NCBI GenBank assembly: GCA_905236815.1
Contig: CAJOPE010000047.1
Location: 1-41,991 of the forward strand
Direction of reading: 5' to 3'
DNA: 41,991 nucleotides
Source: an uncultured Prevotella sp.
GTDB taxonomy: Bacteria > Bacteroidota > Bacteroidia > Bacteroidales > Bacteroidaceae
The position numbers and the translations under genes were made by a program. Shown here in pieces: positions 1 to 7,076 of this stretch. Positions within the stretch are counted from its first letter, which is position 1. Each line of letters opens with the position of its first letter. A model generated the notes under the pieces. The model had not been told where the DNA came from. It ran no database searches and saw only the letters and a program-made list of their open reading frames with translations.

Positions 1-85
1 AAGATGCTCGAGTGGTTGAAGAGGCACGCCTGGAAAGCGTGTAAACGCCTAAAGCGTTTCGGGGGTTCGAATCCCCCTCTTTCCG
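1..85 (+). tRNA. tRNA-Ser (GGA anticodon), 5' end cut off by the window
   Basis: The sequence folds as a class II tRNA. The anticodon arm carries GGA in the loop (around 30-36), a long serine-type variable arm follows (ACGCCTAAAGCGT), then a T arm with GGTTCGAATCC, and an acceptor 3' strand TCTTTCC at 78-84 with discriminator G at 85. The acceptor 5' strand should be GGAAAGA but the window opens at AAGA, so about three bases are missing upstream. CCA is not encoded (the next bases are CAAAG), so it must be added post-transcriptionally. Anticodon GGA reads UCC/UCU serine codons. A strong hairpin terminator follows at 98. Confidence 0.95.
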
Positions 86-97
86 CAAAGTAAATTT

Positions 98-134
98 GAA
101 GCCTGCTGAATGTCAGCAGGCTTCTTTGTTTTTT
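98..134 (+). terminator. Rho-independent terminator after tRNA-Ser
   Basis: A perfect 12-bp stem, GAAGCCTGCTGA (98-109) with TCAGCAGGCTTC (113-124), has a 3-nt loop and is followed by a T-rich run (125-134). It lies 13 nt after the tRNA and should end its transcript. Confidence 0.93.
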
Positions 135-192
135 ATTAGCAAAGTCTTCCGTATTTTTTATAAAAACGTGTATAGGTAGAATTCAGGAATAG

Positions 193-465
193 TCATATCA
201 AGATATTGTAAATCAGAATGAGGAAGCATTCAAGGATACTTTGTATCAGTTGAGTATACGTCAACGAGATTTGCTGGTTGCTATCAGCAAAGAGGGGAAG
301 GCACAGAAACTTACAAGTTCGGCTTTTATCAAACGACATCATCTGGGAACAGCAAGTAGTGTTCAAAAGGCAGTTCTTGCTCTTTTGAATAAGCAGTTAA
401 TAACCCATCAGCAAGGGGTATATGAGGTTTATGACAAGTTTCTTGCAGAATGGTTGATAAAATAG
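193..465 (+). pseudogene. Remnant: C-terminus of an AAA-family ATP-binding protein
   Basis: Only about 90 codons are open. The frame is closed by TAG at 190-192 and there is no good start; the TTG at 241 is only the first near-start codon. The peptide runs SYQDIVNQNEEAFKDTLYQL and then RQRDLLVAISKEGKAQ, LGTASSVQKAVLALL and YEVYDKFLAEWL. This is the winged-helix tail I recognise at the C-terminus of Bacteroidota AAA ATPases of the predicted archaeal-type ATPase class. The P-loop and the rest of the ATPase, which should lie 5', are absent; the tRNA-Ser and its terminator sit there instead. I read it as a leftover from deletion or from an insertion next to the tRNA gene. It could still be expressed as a small protein, but no promoter is seen. 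Confidence 0.7.
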
Positions 466-496
466 CAGAAAGCGATTCTAAAAAAATATATTTGAA

Positions 497-991
497 ATGC
501 TGTATACAATCTTAGTTGAGAAATATAAAACACAGAAGATTTCTTTGTTTCAAATTGAAGCAAAGAATCCTTTTGGGGCTGTTGAGGAATTGCTGCATTC
601 TCAGCCGCAATGGGATATTACCGTTTCTCAAAAGGATTTAGTGAGGATTAAAGGGATGAAGGGAGTTTGGTACTTAGATTTCGAAAAGGATAATCATTCC
701 TTTCTTGCAAATATTATAGAGCATTCAAGTCAGGCAGGTGCTTTTACTTGCATCACTTATTTCCGTGGTGGAACTTATATAGAGCAATTGAAGAACTCCA
801 ATATCGACAGTCTTCTTCAGCATTGGGGAAGTAATAAGTCTCACCGATATTATAGTAAGGAGGATAAAATAGCAATCAAGGAAAGGGCATTGAAAGTTCG
901 CAAGTGGGAAATTCAGAAGGCTTCAGAAAATGTTTATCGTTTCTCTTGGAACATAAATCATAAGAACTTGAAATTATATGTAATGTGTTAA
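497..991 (+). CDS. Hypothetical protein, 164 aa
   Basis: I do not recognise this protein. The ATG at 497 gives 164 residues with no signal peptide or membrane segment, so it is probably cytoplasmic. It is a mixed alpha/beta sequence with an aromatic-rich middle (GVWYLDF about 54-60, FTCITYFRGGTYIEQL about 82-97) and a basic helical stretch (KEDKIAIKERALKVRKWEIQK about 120-140). It lies 31 nt after the ATPase remnant on the same strand and has no convincing promoter of its own; the TATATTTG just before the ATG is too close to serve. It may therefore be a passenger of the same decayed accessory insertion. Base composition is AT-rich relative to the ExbB operon that follows. The ORF is clean, but that it is expressed is an inference. 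Confidence 0.6.
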   Translation: MLYTILVEKYKTQKISLFQIEAKNPFGAVEELLHSQPQWDITVSQKDLVRIKGMKGVWYLDFEKDNHSFLANIIEHSSQAGAFTCITYFRGGTYIEQLKNSNIDSLLQHWGSNKSHRYYSKEDKIAIKERALKVRKWEIQKASENVYRFSWNINHKNLKLYVMC

Positions 992-1049
992 TGAGAGGAT
1001 TATTTGTCTAAGCGATACCTGAAAGTTTATATTAAATATTGCAATCTCC

Positions 1050-1081
1050 TTTGCTGGTAGCAAAAAAAATAATACTTTTGC
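1050..1081 (+). promoter_or_regulatory. Bacteroidota-type promoter for the exbB operon
   Basis: TTTG at 1050-1053 and TACTTTTGC at 1073-1081 are separated by 19 nt. This matches the -33/-7 consensus of the Bacteroidota primary sigma factor. Transcription should start near 1088, about 40 nt before the exbB ATG. Confidence 0.8.
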
Positions 1082-1128
1082 ACTCGTAATGGAACTCGCA
1101 AGATAGCTTGCGTATAAAATTAGAACAA

Positions 1129-1857
1129 ATGAATTTAAAAAATACTATGGGGCGACTCTTTGCAACCCTCGCCCTTTTCATGATGTCGGCTCCTATGCTT
1201 CTCGCTCAGGAGGAGGAAACTGGTGGCTTTCATCAGGCTTTGAAAACCAAATTCATTGAGGGAAATGCAGGCTTTATGTCGCTGGTGGCTCTCGCTCTCG
1301 TTCTCGGTTTGGCTTTCTGTATCGAGCGAATCATCTATCTTTCTCTTTCAGAGATTAATGCCAAGAAACTGATGGAGGATATTGATGCCAAGGTGCAGGC
1401 CAATGATATTGAGGGGGCTAAGGATTTATGCCGTAACACCCGCGGACCGGTGGCTTCTATCTGCTATCAGGGATTGCTCCGCATCAATCATTCGCTTGCC
1501 GATATCGAGCGTTCCATTTCCAGCTACGGCTCCGTTCAGGCTGCCAATCTTGAAAAGGGTTGTTCATGGATCACCCTTTTCATCGCTATGGCTCCTTCAC
1601 TCGGATTCCTAGGAACGGTAATTGGTATGGTGATGTCGTTCGACCAGATTCAGACAGCAGGCGATATTAGTCCGACCATTGTAGCTGCCGGTATGAAAGT
1701 AGCCTTGATTACTACCATCTTTGGTATTATCGTAGCTTTGATATTGCAGCTTTTCTATAATTACATCCTCAACAAAATCGACCACATTGTGAGTCAGATG
1801 GAGGAATCGGGCATCACCTTGCTCGATATTATCGCAAAATACAAGGAGGATAAATGA
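1129..1857 (+). CDS. exbB: MotA/TolQ/ExbB proton channel family protein
   Basis: Inner-membrane proton channel subunit that, with ExbD, uses proton motive force to energise outer-membrane transport through TonB (or a Tol-like partner). The chosen ATG at 1129 gives 242 residues; an in-frame TTG at 1108 sits too near the promoter. A signal-like hydrophobic N-terminus (about 9-26, ending MLLAQ) precedes a first channel helix (about 48-65), a cytoplasmic domain, and the conserved pair APSLGFLGTVIGMV and VAAGMKVALITTIFGIIVAL, the TolQ/ExbB signature helices. It is first in a four-gene operon and overlaps the next gene by 4 nt (ATGA). An extra N-terminal segment before the core is usual in Bacteroidota members. 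Whether its partner is TonB or another protein cannot be read here because no tonB lies in this operon. Confidence 0.92.
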   Translation: MNLKNTMGRLFATLALFMMSAPMLLAQEEETGGFHQALKTKFIEGNAGFMSLVALALVLGLAFCIERIIYLSLSEINAKKLMEDIDAKVQANDIEGAKDLCRNTRGPVASICYQGLLRINHSLADIERSISSYGSVQAANLEKGCSWITLFIAMAPSLGFLGTVIGMVMSFDQIQTAGDISPTIVAAGMKVALITTIFGIIVALILQLFYNYILNKIDHIVSQMEESGITLLDIIAKYKEDK

Positions 1858-2375
1858 AACTCAAGGAAATAAAGAACTGGTCGGCCGAGAAGATTAGTCT
1901 GCGCATATTCTATGTGCTGACAGGCTTCAGTGTGTTGCTATTCCTGCTGTTCTTCCTTGTGGGCTTCGATCTGCCTTATATCTTCGATCCTGATTTCAAT
2001 GCCCCTTTGTTCACCGACCCGCTCCTCATCTTTATGGAGCTGCTTCTTTTTGCTGCACTTGCGATAACCGGCTATTCGGTTTGGCGGGGCCATAAATGTA
2101 GTCCTAAGACAGAGAAAGTGGTGAATAATGTTCCTGCAGCAAAAATCTCGCGCATCACCTGGATAGGAACCTTCGCTTGTCTTGCTATCACCTTTGGCAT
2201 TGGCTCAACAGCTACGATGGTCATCAATGGTAGAAACTTCGAGGATACACTTTGGCTGAGATTATCCGATATGTTTGTGTGGACTTCGCTCATACTTCTT
2301 GCTATTGCAATCGCAACAGTTTGCTATGGAGGAACCAAATATATTCGCAAGAGTAAAGAAAGGAGAAAGAGATGA
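1854..2375 (+). CDS. Hypothetical membrane protein between exbB and exbD
   Basis: The 173-residue protein has four likely transmembrane helices: about 19-37 (FYVLTGFSVLLFLLFFLVGF), 58-76, 102-120 and 140-158. A conspicuous aromatic/Asp loop (DLPYIFDPDFNAP) follows helix 1, and the tail is basic (KYIRKSKERRKR). It overlaps exbB and the following exbD by 4 nt each, so translation is probably coupled and it is likely part of the same complex. I know of unnamed proteins in this position in related genomes but of no assigned function. An accessory or assembly subunit of the ExbBD motor is the natural inference; there is no catalytic motif. Confidence 0.8.
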   Translation: MKLKEIKNWSAEKISLRIFYVLTGFSVLLFLLFFLVGFDLPYIFDPDFNAPLFTDPLLIFMELLLFAALAITGYSVWRGHKCSPKTEKVVNNVPAAKISRITWIGTFACLAITFGIGSTATMVINGRNFEDTLWLRLSDMFVWTSLILLAIAIATVCYGGTKYIRKSKERRKR

Positions 2376-2827
2376 TTATCCAGCGCAAGCGACGTAGAGT
2401 TCCTGGATTGAATACTACTTCAACAGCAGATATCTCTTTCATGCTGCTGATATTCTTCCTTGTCACCACCTCCATGGATGTGGACAAGGGACTCTCGCGC
2501 CAACTTCCTCCGGCTGATAAAAAGCAGAATCAGGAGGAGACGAATGTGGAGAAGGGAAATCTGATGGCTATTCAGATTACAGCCGATAATAAGTTGCTGG
2601 TGAATGAGCAGCCTGAGAAAGTAGAGAATCTCTCGAAGGATATCATTGCTTTGGTGAAAAAGGCAGGTAAGAAACATCTGGTAACTATTTCTACAGATAG
2701 GGATGCAGATTATAATACTTACTTTCAAGTGCAGAATGAACTGATGAAAGGTTATCATCAAGTGAGCAATATCTCTAAGCCGAGAATCGCTGAATCCTAT
2801 TCGGAGCCTACAACCCAAAATGAGTAG
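2372..2827 (+). CDS. exbD: ExbD/TolR family biopolymer transport protein (copy 1)
   Basis: Single-pass inner-membrane subunit that couples proton flow through ExbB to the periplasmic partner. The start MIIQRKRRRVPGLNTTSTAD is the usual basic cytoplasmic lead followed by one membrane helix (about 20-35). Asp20 sits at the helix start, the position of the protonatable aspartate essential in E. coli ExbD (D25). The periplasmic domain (about 65-135) contains NKLLVNEQPEKVENL and a YHQVSNISKPRI-type end, as in ExbD/TolR folds. The length (151 aa) fits the family. It starts 4 nt inside the upstream membrane protein gene. A second, divergent ExbD follows after 58 nt, so the motor may contain a heterodimer of ExbD proteins. 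Confidence 0.92.
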   Translation: MIIQRKRRRVPGLNTTSTADISFMLLIFFLVTTSMDVDKGLSRQLPPADKKQNQEETNVEKGNLMAIQITADNKLLVNEQPEKVENLSKDIIALVKKAGKKHLVTISTDRDADYNTYFQVQNELMKGYHQVSNISKPRIAESYSEPTTQNE

Positions 2828-2885
2828 TAGGGAATTGGAAGTTAGAAGTTTGGACAATCGAATTATAATTTATAAATAAGAAGAT

Positions 2886-3350
2886 ATGGGTATGTTTAAG
2901 AGAAAACGTCATGAGATGCCAGGGCTGAATACAGCATCCCTGCCAGACCTCATATTCTCTGTACTTTTCTTCTTTATGATTGTAACCCATATGCGACAGG
3001 TCACCCTCAAGGTGAAATATCAGGTGCCACAAGGAACCGAACTCACCCGACTGGTGAAGAAATCAGCTGTATCACATATATATATAGGTAAGCCTACCGC
3101 TGACCAAAAAGGAAGATTTGGCGATGATACCAAGATTCAGATGAATGATAAATATGTGAGCACTTCCGAGATTATCGACTACGTTTCTGCTGAAAAAAGC
3201 AGAATGTCGTCCGAAGACCAACAGCAAATGGTGGTTTCTATCAAGGCTGATAAAAATACCAAAATGAGCGTTATTACGGATGTGAAGTTAGCACTTCGTC
3301 AGGCAAAGGCCTTGCGAATCAACTATTCTGCCACAGAAAGTAAAAAATAG
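2886..3350 (+). CDS. exbD: ExbD/TolR family biopolymer transport protein (copy 2)
   Basis: Second ExbD paralogue, 154 residues. The basic lead MGMFKRKRHEMPGLNTASLP is followed by Asp21 and a membrane helix (LIFSVLFFFMIVTHM). The first copy has DISFMLLIFFLVTTSMD in the same place, so both keep the aspartate but differ in the helix. The periplasmic part (about 45-150) includes VSHIYIGKP and a helix near SVITDVKLALRQA, giving the fold of the ExbD C-terminal domain. The 58-nt gap from copy 1 is AT-rich with no clear promoter, so it is most likely the last gene of the exbB operon. Paired ExbD genes are common in Bacteroidota; the division of labour between the two is not deducible here. Confidence 0.9.
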   Translation: MGMFKRKRHEMPGLNTASLPDLIFSVLFFFMIVTHMRQVTLKVKYQVPQGTELTRLVKKSAVSHIYIGKPTADQKGRFGDDTKIQMNDKYVSTSEIIDYVSAEKSRMSSEDQQQMVVSIKADKNTKMSVITDVKLALRQAKALRINYSATESKK

Positions 3351-3419
3351 TAGTCAATAACGCTTTAAAGAAAATAAGTTAAACAAATTGCAGATTTATT
3401 ACTTTTCTATGTCGAAAAG

Positions 3420-3450
3420 TTGCTAATTAGATATTTTTTGCTACCTTTGC
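3420..3450 (+). promoter_or_regulatory. Promoter of the Lrp/AsnC gene
   Basis: TTG at 3420-3422 and TACCTTTGC at 3442-3450 have 19-nt spacing. The expected start near 3457 leaves a very short leader before the ATG at 3469. Confidence 0.8.
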
Positions 3451-3468
3451 AACAAAATAATTAATTAA

Positions 3469-3993
3469 ATGGCACACCATAGTTTAGATTCACTGGATAA
3501 GAAAATCCTGAAGTTAGTGTCTCAGGATGCTCGTATTCCATTCTTGGAGGTAGCCCGTTCTTGCAATGTCAGTGGAGCGGCTATCCATCAGCGTATAGCA
3601 AAACTTACTAATCTTGGAATCCTCAAGGGTTCTCAGTTTATCATCGATCCTGAAAAGATCGGTTACGAAACTTGTGCTTATGTGGCTCTTTACCTTAAGG
3701 ATCCTGAGTCATACGACCATGTTGTTGAGGCTTTGAAGAAGATTCCTGAGGTTACTGAATGTCATACTACTACTGGTGGTATGGATCTTTTCATCAAGAT
3801 GTATGCTTTTAACAATCATCACTTGATGACTATCATTCACGACAAACTTCAGCCACTGGGACTTTCTCGTAGTGAGACCATCATCTCATTCAGTGCAGAG
3901 TTCGATCGCCAGTTACCTATTCAGGACATTAGAGTGGATGATGAAGAGGTTTCTACACTTGATGATTTTGATGATGAGGACGAGACGGTCTAA
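3469..3993 (+). CDS. Lrp/AsnC family transcriptional regulator
   Basis: DNA-binding regulator that usually responds to amino acids. The N-terminal winged helix (about 5-60) opens with LDSLDKKILKLVSQDARIPF and has the recognition-helix region VSGAAIHQRIAKLTNLGILKG. The RAM ligand-binding/oligomerisation domain follows (about 65-145), including AYVALYLKDPESYDHVVEAL and EVTECHTTTGGMDLFIKMYA, the GxxD core of the ligand pocket. Beyond the usual about 150 residues it has a strongly acidic tail (DDEEVSTLDDFDDEDETV), as seen in many Bacteroidota homologues. It has its own promoter and ends exactly where the convergent folA gene ends (stop codons abut at 3993/3994). Its targets are unknown; autoregulation is usual for the family but no operator is provable here. 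Confidence 0.93.
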   Translation: MAHHSLDSLDKKILKLVSQDARIPFLEVARSCNVSGAAIHQRIAKLTNLGILKGSQFIIDPEKIGYETCAYVALYLKDPESYDHVVEALKKIPEVTECHTTTGGMDLFIKMYAFNNHHLMTIIHDKLQPLGLSRSETIISFSAEFDRQLPIQDIRVDDEEVSTLDDFDDEDETV

Positions 3994-4470
3994 TTATCGG
4001 ATATAATACAAGAAATGATAAGCAAAGGGATGAGTTTCATCAACAGGATGAAATTCATCCTTTTTTAGTTTCCATTCTTTACCAAGAGTAGGGAAGAAGG
4101 TGTCGGCTTCATTTGGGGTTGCATCTACTTTTGTGATATGAAGGCAGTCTGCCATCGCTATTGTCTGCTCGTAAATGCTGGCTCCACCTATTATATATAG
4201 GTCATCTTCTTTACATGCCTCAAGGGCATCCTGTAGATTCGAGTAAACTTCACAACCATCAATCTTCTTCATCGATCGGCTCACTACAATATTTCTTCTC
4301 CCAGGAAGTGGTCCGTTGGGGAATGACTCAAAGGTATTTCGGCCCATCACGATGGGATGCCCCATAGTGAGCGCCTTGAAACGAGCCATATCCTCAGGAA
4401 TATGATAGAGCAACTGGTTCTGAAAACCAATTGCTCCATTTTCGGCTATGCAAGCAATGAGGCTGATCAT
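3994..4470 (-). CDS. folA: Dihydrofolate reductase
   Basis: Reduces dihydrofolate to tetrahydrofolate with NADPH, supplying one-carbon carriers for thymidylate, purines and methionine; cytoplasmic. The 158 residues match the family length. MISLIACIAENGAIG aligns with the E. coli N-terminus; Asp27 (IPEDMARFK) is the catalytic acid; HPIVMGRNTFESFP and PLPGRRNIVVSR are NADPH-binding motifs; YIIGGASIYEQ is the second dinucleotide motif. The residue equivalent to E. coli Trp22 is Tyr22 (LLYHIPED), an active-site-neighbour change. It lies 9 nt downstream of the rsmF-like gene, so it is probably co-transcribed from the 5821-5813 promoter, and it converges with the Lrp gene with no intergenic base. 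Confidence 0.96.
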   Translation of the reverse strand: MISLIACIAENGAIGFQNQLLYHIPEDMARFKALTMGHPIVMGRNTFESFPNGPLPGRRNIVVSRSMKKIDGCEVYSNLQDALEACKEDDLYIIGGASIYEQTIAMADCLHITKVDATPNEADTFFPTLGKEWKLKKDEFHPVDETHPFAYHFLYYIR

Positions 4471-4479
4471 AATGGATAG

Positions 4480-5799
4480 TTATTTCAGAATTTCAGGGAT
4501 AGCCTCAGGCAAATGACTGCTCTTGATACGCCATTCCTGTGGGTAAAGATTGTTGGCACGATTACCAAGATTCTTTGCAAACCCAAGTGGATAACCCTTA
4601 TAGCAGATAAGGACAATTCCCTTTGGAGCATCAGCTGCTAGAGTGATAGCCTCCTTGCGAAGATAGTTGATAGCCTCTTTCCATTCCACTTCCACCTTTG
4701 GATATTCATCCTTGTCGGGAAGTATCGAGAGAGCTTTCGACTGGTCAGGAATGGTATTCTTTCCCTTGATAGTATCAGGCTGAATGCCATGCGTGAGAAT
4801 GCGCAGGCCTTTTAGTTCCTTATCCGATGGAGTGCTGATTTGTTCTTCCTTCTGATATTCGCCATGTTTTCTCAATATCGCCATAAACAAACCTTCACCT
4901 TTGGTCTTTCCTGGAATGAAGCGATAGACAGGAAGCTCACCCCCCAGTTTTCCATTGTTGCCGTGGATGAGGCTGCCTGTGATATTCCAGCTTTCCTCAA
5001 CAGGAACTTCTAGTAAGTCGGCTCCTAGTTCTTTAGCAATCCATTCCACGTTTTCCTCGTCCTCATGAGTATTGAAAGTGCAAGTGGAATAGATGAGTAA
5101 ACCGCCTGGTTTGAGATTATTCCAAAGATCCTCGACAATGCTTCTTTGTAGCTGCCAGCATTTCTCAACATTCTCCATGCTCCATTCCTCGATGGCACCA
5201 GCATCCTTTCGGAACATACCTTCACCCGAACAAGGCACATCTGTGAGAATCACATCAAACTGCAGTTTTGTTTTCTTGTAATCGCGAGGATAGTTATTAG
5301 TGACAAGAATATCTGGATGTCCGAATTTCTGAATGTTTTCGGCCAGGATATTGGCACGTGTATGCATAGGCTCATTACTGAAAAGCACACTTCCCTCAGG
5401 AAGAGCCGACATCGCACAAGTAGTCTTTCCACCAGGAGCCGCACAAGAATCAAGCATCAGAACAGGTTCCTTTACATAGGTGCGAAGAACCAGGTCGAGA
5501 AACATAGAAGAGGCCTCCTGTACATAGTAGGCACCTGCATGGAGCAGAGGGTCGAAAGTGAAGTTCGGCCGATTTTCCAGGTAGAAACCATTCTTGCACC
5601 AAGGAACATTGGCGGTTTGAATAGCTTTGTCATCCTTATTCTCTAATTCGTCATCACCAATCACTAATCCATTCACTTTGAAAGGATTCAAACGAATGCT
5701 GGCAGGAACATCCTGCTCAAGTCCCTGTTCCAGAGTGCGATAGAGCTCTTCGCCCATCAACTCTCGTGTATATATTTTAAACTCCTCGGGTAAATTCAT
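4480..5799 (-). CDS. rsmF: RsmF-type rRNA (cytosine-C5)-methyltransferase
   Basis: SAM-dependent m5C methyltransferase of the NOL1/NOP2/Sun class, 439 residues. An N-terminal RNA-binding part (about 1-90, including ASIRLNPFK) is followed by the Rossmann methyltransferase core: SAM motif DSCAAPGGKTTCAM (119-125 core), motif IV DVPCSGEGMF with Cys190, and motif VI YSTCTFNTHEDEENV with Cys240. Both cysteines needed for catalysis and product release are present. The C-terminal part (about 300-439), with KGIVLICYKGYPLGFAKN and NLYPQEWRI, fits the RsmF/YebU PUA-like extension, which favours RsmF over RsmB. The exact target base (C1407 of 16S rRNA in E. coli) is inferred. It is first gene of a two-gene unit with folA. 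Confidence 0.9.
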   Translation of the reverse strand: MNLPEEFKIYTRELMGEELYRTLEQGLEQDVPASIRLNPFKVNGLVIGDDELENKDDKAIQTANVPWCKNGFYLENRPNFTFDPLLHAGAYYVQEASSMFLDLVLRTYVKEPVLMLDSCAAPGGKTTCAMSALPEGSVLFSNEPMHTRANILAENIQKFGHPDILVTNNYPRDYKKTKLQFDVILTDVPCSGEGMFRKDAGAIEEWSMENVEKCWQLQRSIVEDLWNNLKPGGLLIYSTCTFNTHEDEENVEWIAKELGADLLEVPVEESWNITGSLIHGNNGKLGGELPVYRFIPGKTKGEGLFMAILRKHGEYQKEEQISTPSDKELKGLRILTHGIQPDTIKGKNTIPDQSKALSILPDKDEYPKVEVEWKEAINYLRKEAITLAADAPKGIVLICYKGYPLGFAKNLGNRANNLYPQEWRIKSSHLPEAIPEILK

Positions 5800-5810
5800 G
5801 TTCTATTTTT

Positions 5811-5844
5811 TTGCAAAAGTAGAAAAAAAATAGTTTCTTTGCAA
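5811..5844. promoter_or_regulatory. Interlocked divergent promoters (rsmF-folA and DUF6249 operon)
   Basis: On the minus strand, -7 TACTTTTGC occupies 5821-5813 and -33 TTG occupies 5844-5842, with 20 nt between. On the plus strand, -33 TTG is 5811-5813 and the -7-like TTTCTTTGC is 5834-5842, also with 20 nt between. Each -7 box ends on the other's -33 box, so the two promoters occupy the same 34 bp. The plus -7 lacks the TA start and looks weaker. Confidence 0.65.
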
Positions 5845-5902
5845 CTAAATAGCCAAACGTTTCGTCTAACCAACAGAAATAAGAAACAAAAAGCTAGAAG
5901 AT

Positions 5903-6601
5903 ATGAAAAGATTATTGACAGCATTCGCACTTATGCTTACTTTAAGTGCATCTACAATGCAGGCTGTTCCACAGCATCGTCATCATGCAAAGACTACCAC
6001 AACTGTGGATGATCAGAAGAATAAGGACCAAGAGAAAGATGCAGTAGTTGCCTTCTCGGATACTACCTCAAATGCATCAAATGATTCTGTTAATGAATCA
6101 CAAGCCAAGGTAGTTGGCTACGAAAACAATTTTGATGATCAGGAACCTGTGGATAAGTTCGTAACAGGACTGGTTGGCGGAACTTTAGGAATTGGAGCTG
6201 GAATCTTCGGTCTCGTAGTTTGCTTGCTGGTATTCCTCTTCCTTGCAGCACCTTTCATCGTAGTGATAGTTGCCATCCGCTATTCATATAAGAAGCGTAG
6301 AGATCGCGATCGCCTGATTCAGGAAGCTATCCAGAGCGGTCAGCCTCTTTCAGCCGAGGCCCTCAGCAACTTCCGACAGGAAACAGATGAGCAACTTTGG
6401 AGAAAAGGTATCACAAAAATATGTGTAGGTGTTGGTTTGGCATTAATGTTCCTGATAATGGGAGCTAAGCAAATAACAGGTATTGGTTTGCTGGTGATGT
6501 TCATCGGAATAGGGCAGGCTGTTATCGCCCATACCGATCAGAAGAAGAAAAATAAGAATAACGACGATTTCAATTCCACGATTCATAATGAATCAATTTG
6601 A
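5903..6601 (+). CDS. DUF6249-like membrane protein
   Basis: The 232-residue protein has an N-terminal signal sequence (about 1-21), a low-complexity Thr/Asp/Ser/Asn-rich periplasmic stretch (about 25-80), a Gly-rich and then hydrophobic segment (about 88-124), a cytoplasmic loop with RLIQEAIQSGQPLSAEALSN, and two closely spaced membrane helices (about 170-210). The loop motif followed by paired helices fits what I remember of the DUF6249 family, which sits beside ECF sigma genes in Bacteroidota; the name is from memory. It overlaps the sigma gene by 14 nt, so the two are translationally coupled. A role in envelope sensing for that sigma factor is inference. Confidence 0.75.
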   Translation: MKRLLTAFALMLTLSASTMQAVPQHRHHAKTTTTVDDQKNKDQEKDAVVAFSDTTSNASNDSVNESQAKVVGYENNFDDQEPVDKFVTGLVGGTLGIGAGIFGLVVCLLVFLFLAAPFIVVIVAIRYSYKKRRDRDRLIQEAIQSGQPLSAEALSNFRQETDEQLWRKGITKICVGVGLALMFLIMGAKQITGIGLLVMFIGIGQAVIAHTDQKKKNKNNDDFNSTIHNESI

Positions 6602-7076
6602 ACTGATCGTTAAGAAATACCAGGAACCCATACGAAGGTTCTTCCTGAGTCAGACTGGCGGCAACTCTCAGCTGAGCGACGATCTGGCCCAGGATACCTT
6701 CATAAAGGCGTATAAAAATCTCGATAAATTCCGGGGAGATTCAAGCATCTCAACCTGGCTCTATCGAATTGCCTATAACACCTGGTATGATTACACTCGG
6801 AGCAACCACCCCACCCAGGATATTGCGCAAGGTCCTGGGATGCTGAAGCCCGAGCGAGAGGCAGATGTAGGAAAGAAACTCGACCTGCAATCGGCCCTGG
6901 CCATATTAAATGACAATGAGCGTACCTGCATCGTGCTGCAGCTGATGGAAGGACAGCCCATTGATAAAATTTCCGAGATCACTGGTATGAAAGCTAATAC
7001 AGTGAAATCGCATCTCTCAAGAGGAAAAGAAAAACTTGCAAGTTATTTAAGACAAAACGGTTATGACAGAAGATGA
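6588..7076 (+). CDS. ECF (sigma-70 family) RNA polymerase sigma factor
   Basis: Alternative sigma factor of 162 residues with only regions 2 and 4. Region 2 (about 5-75) has QLSDDLAQDTFIKAYKNLDK and STWLYRIAYNTWYDYTR, the core-binding and -10 recognition helices. Region 4 (about 100-155) has LNDNERTCIVLQLMEGQPID, then KISEITGMKANTVKSHLSRG, the -35 recognition helix-turn-helix. The start ATG at 6588 lies inside the upstream gene, and its own end overlaps the next gene by 14 nt. Context (membrane protein before, putative anti-sigma after) suggests a membrane-linked signalling unit. Target promoters are not identifiable in the window. Confidence 0.93.
   Translation: MNQFELIVKKYQEPIRRFFLSQTGGNSQLSDDLAQDTFIKAYKNLDKFRGDSSISTWLYRIAYNTWYDYTRSNHPTQDIAQGPGMLKPEREADVGKKLDLQSALAILNDNERTCIVLQLMEGQPIDKISEITGMKANTVKSHLSRGKEKLASYLRQNGYDRR

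Noticed and set aside
487..494. TATATTTG as promoter of the 164-aa gene
   Set aside because: It ends two bases before the ATG, so transcription would begin within the coding region.
1089..1106. Five-codon leader peptide (ATG GAA CTC GCA AGA TAG)
   Set aside because: Too short and without codon bias or attenuator structure; likely chance.
1108..1128. Upstream TTG start for exbB
   Set aside because: It would leave a very short leader and adds a charged stretch; the ATG at 1129 with a signal-like N-terminus is better.
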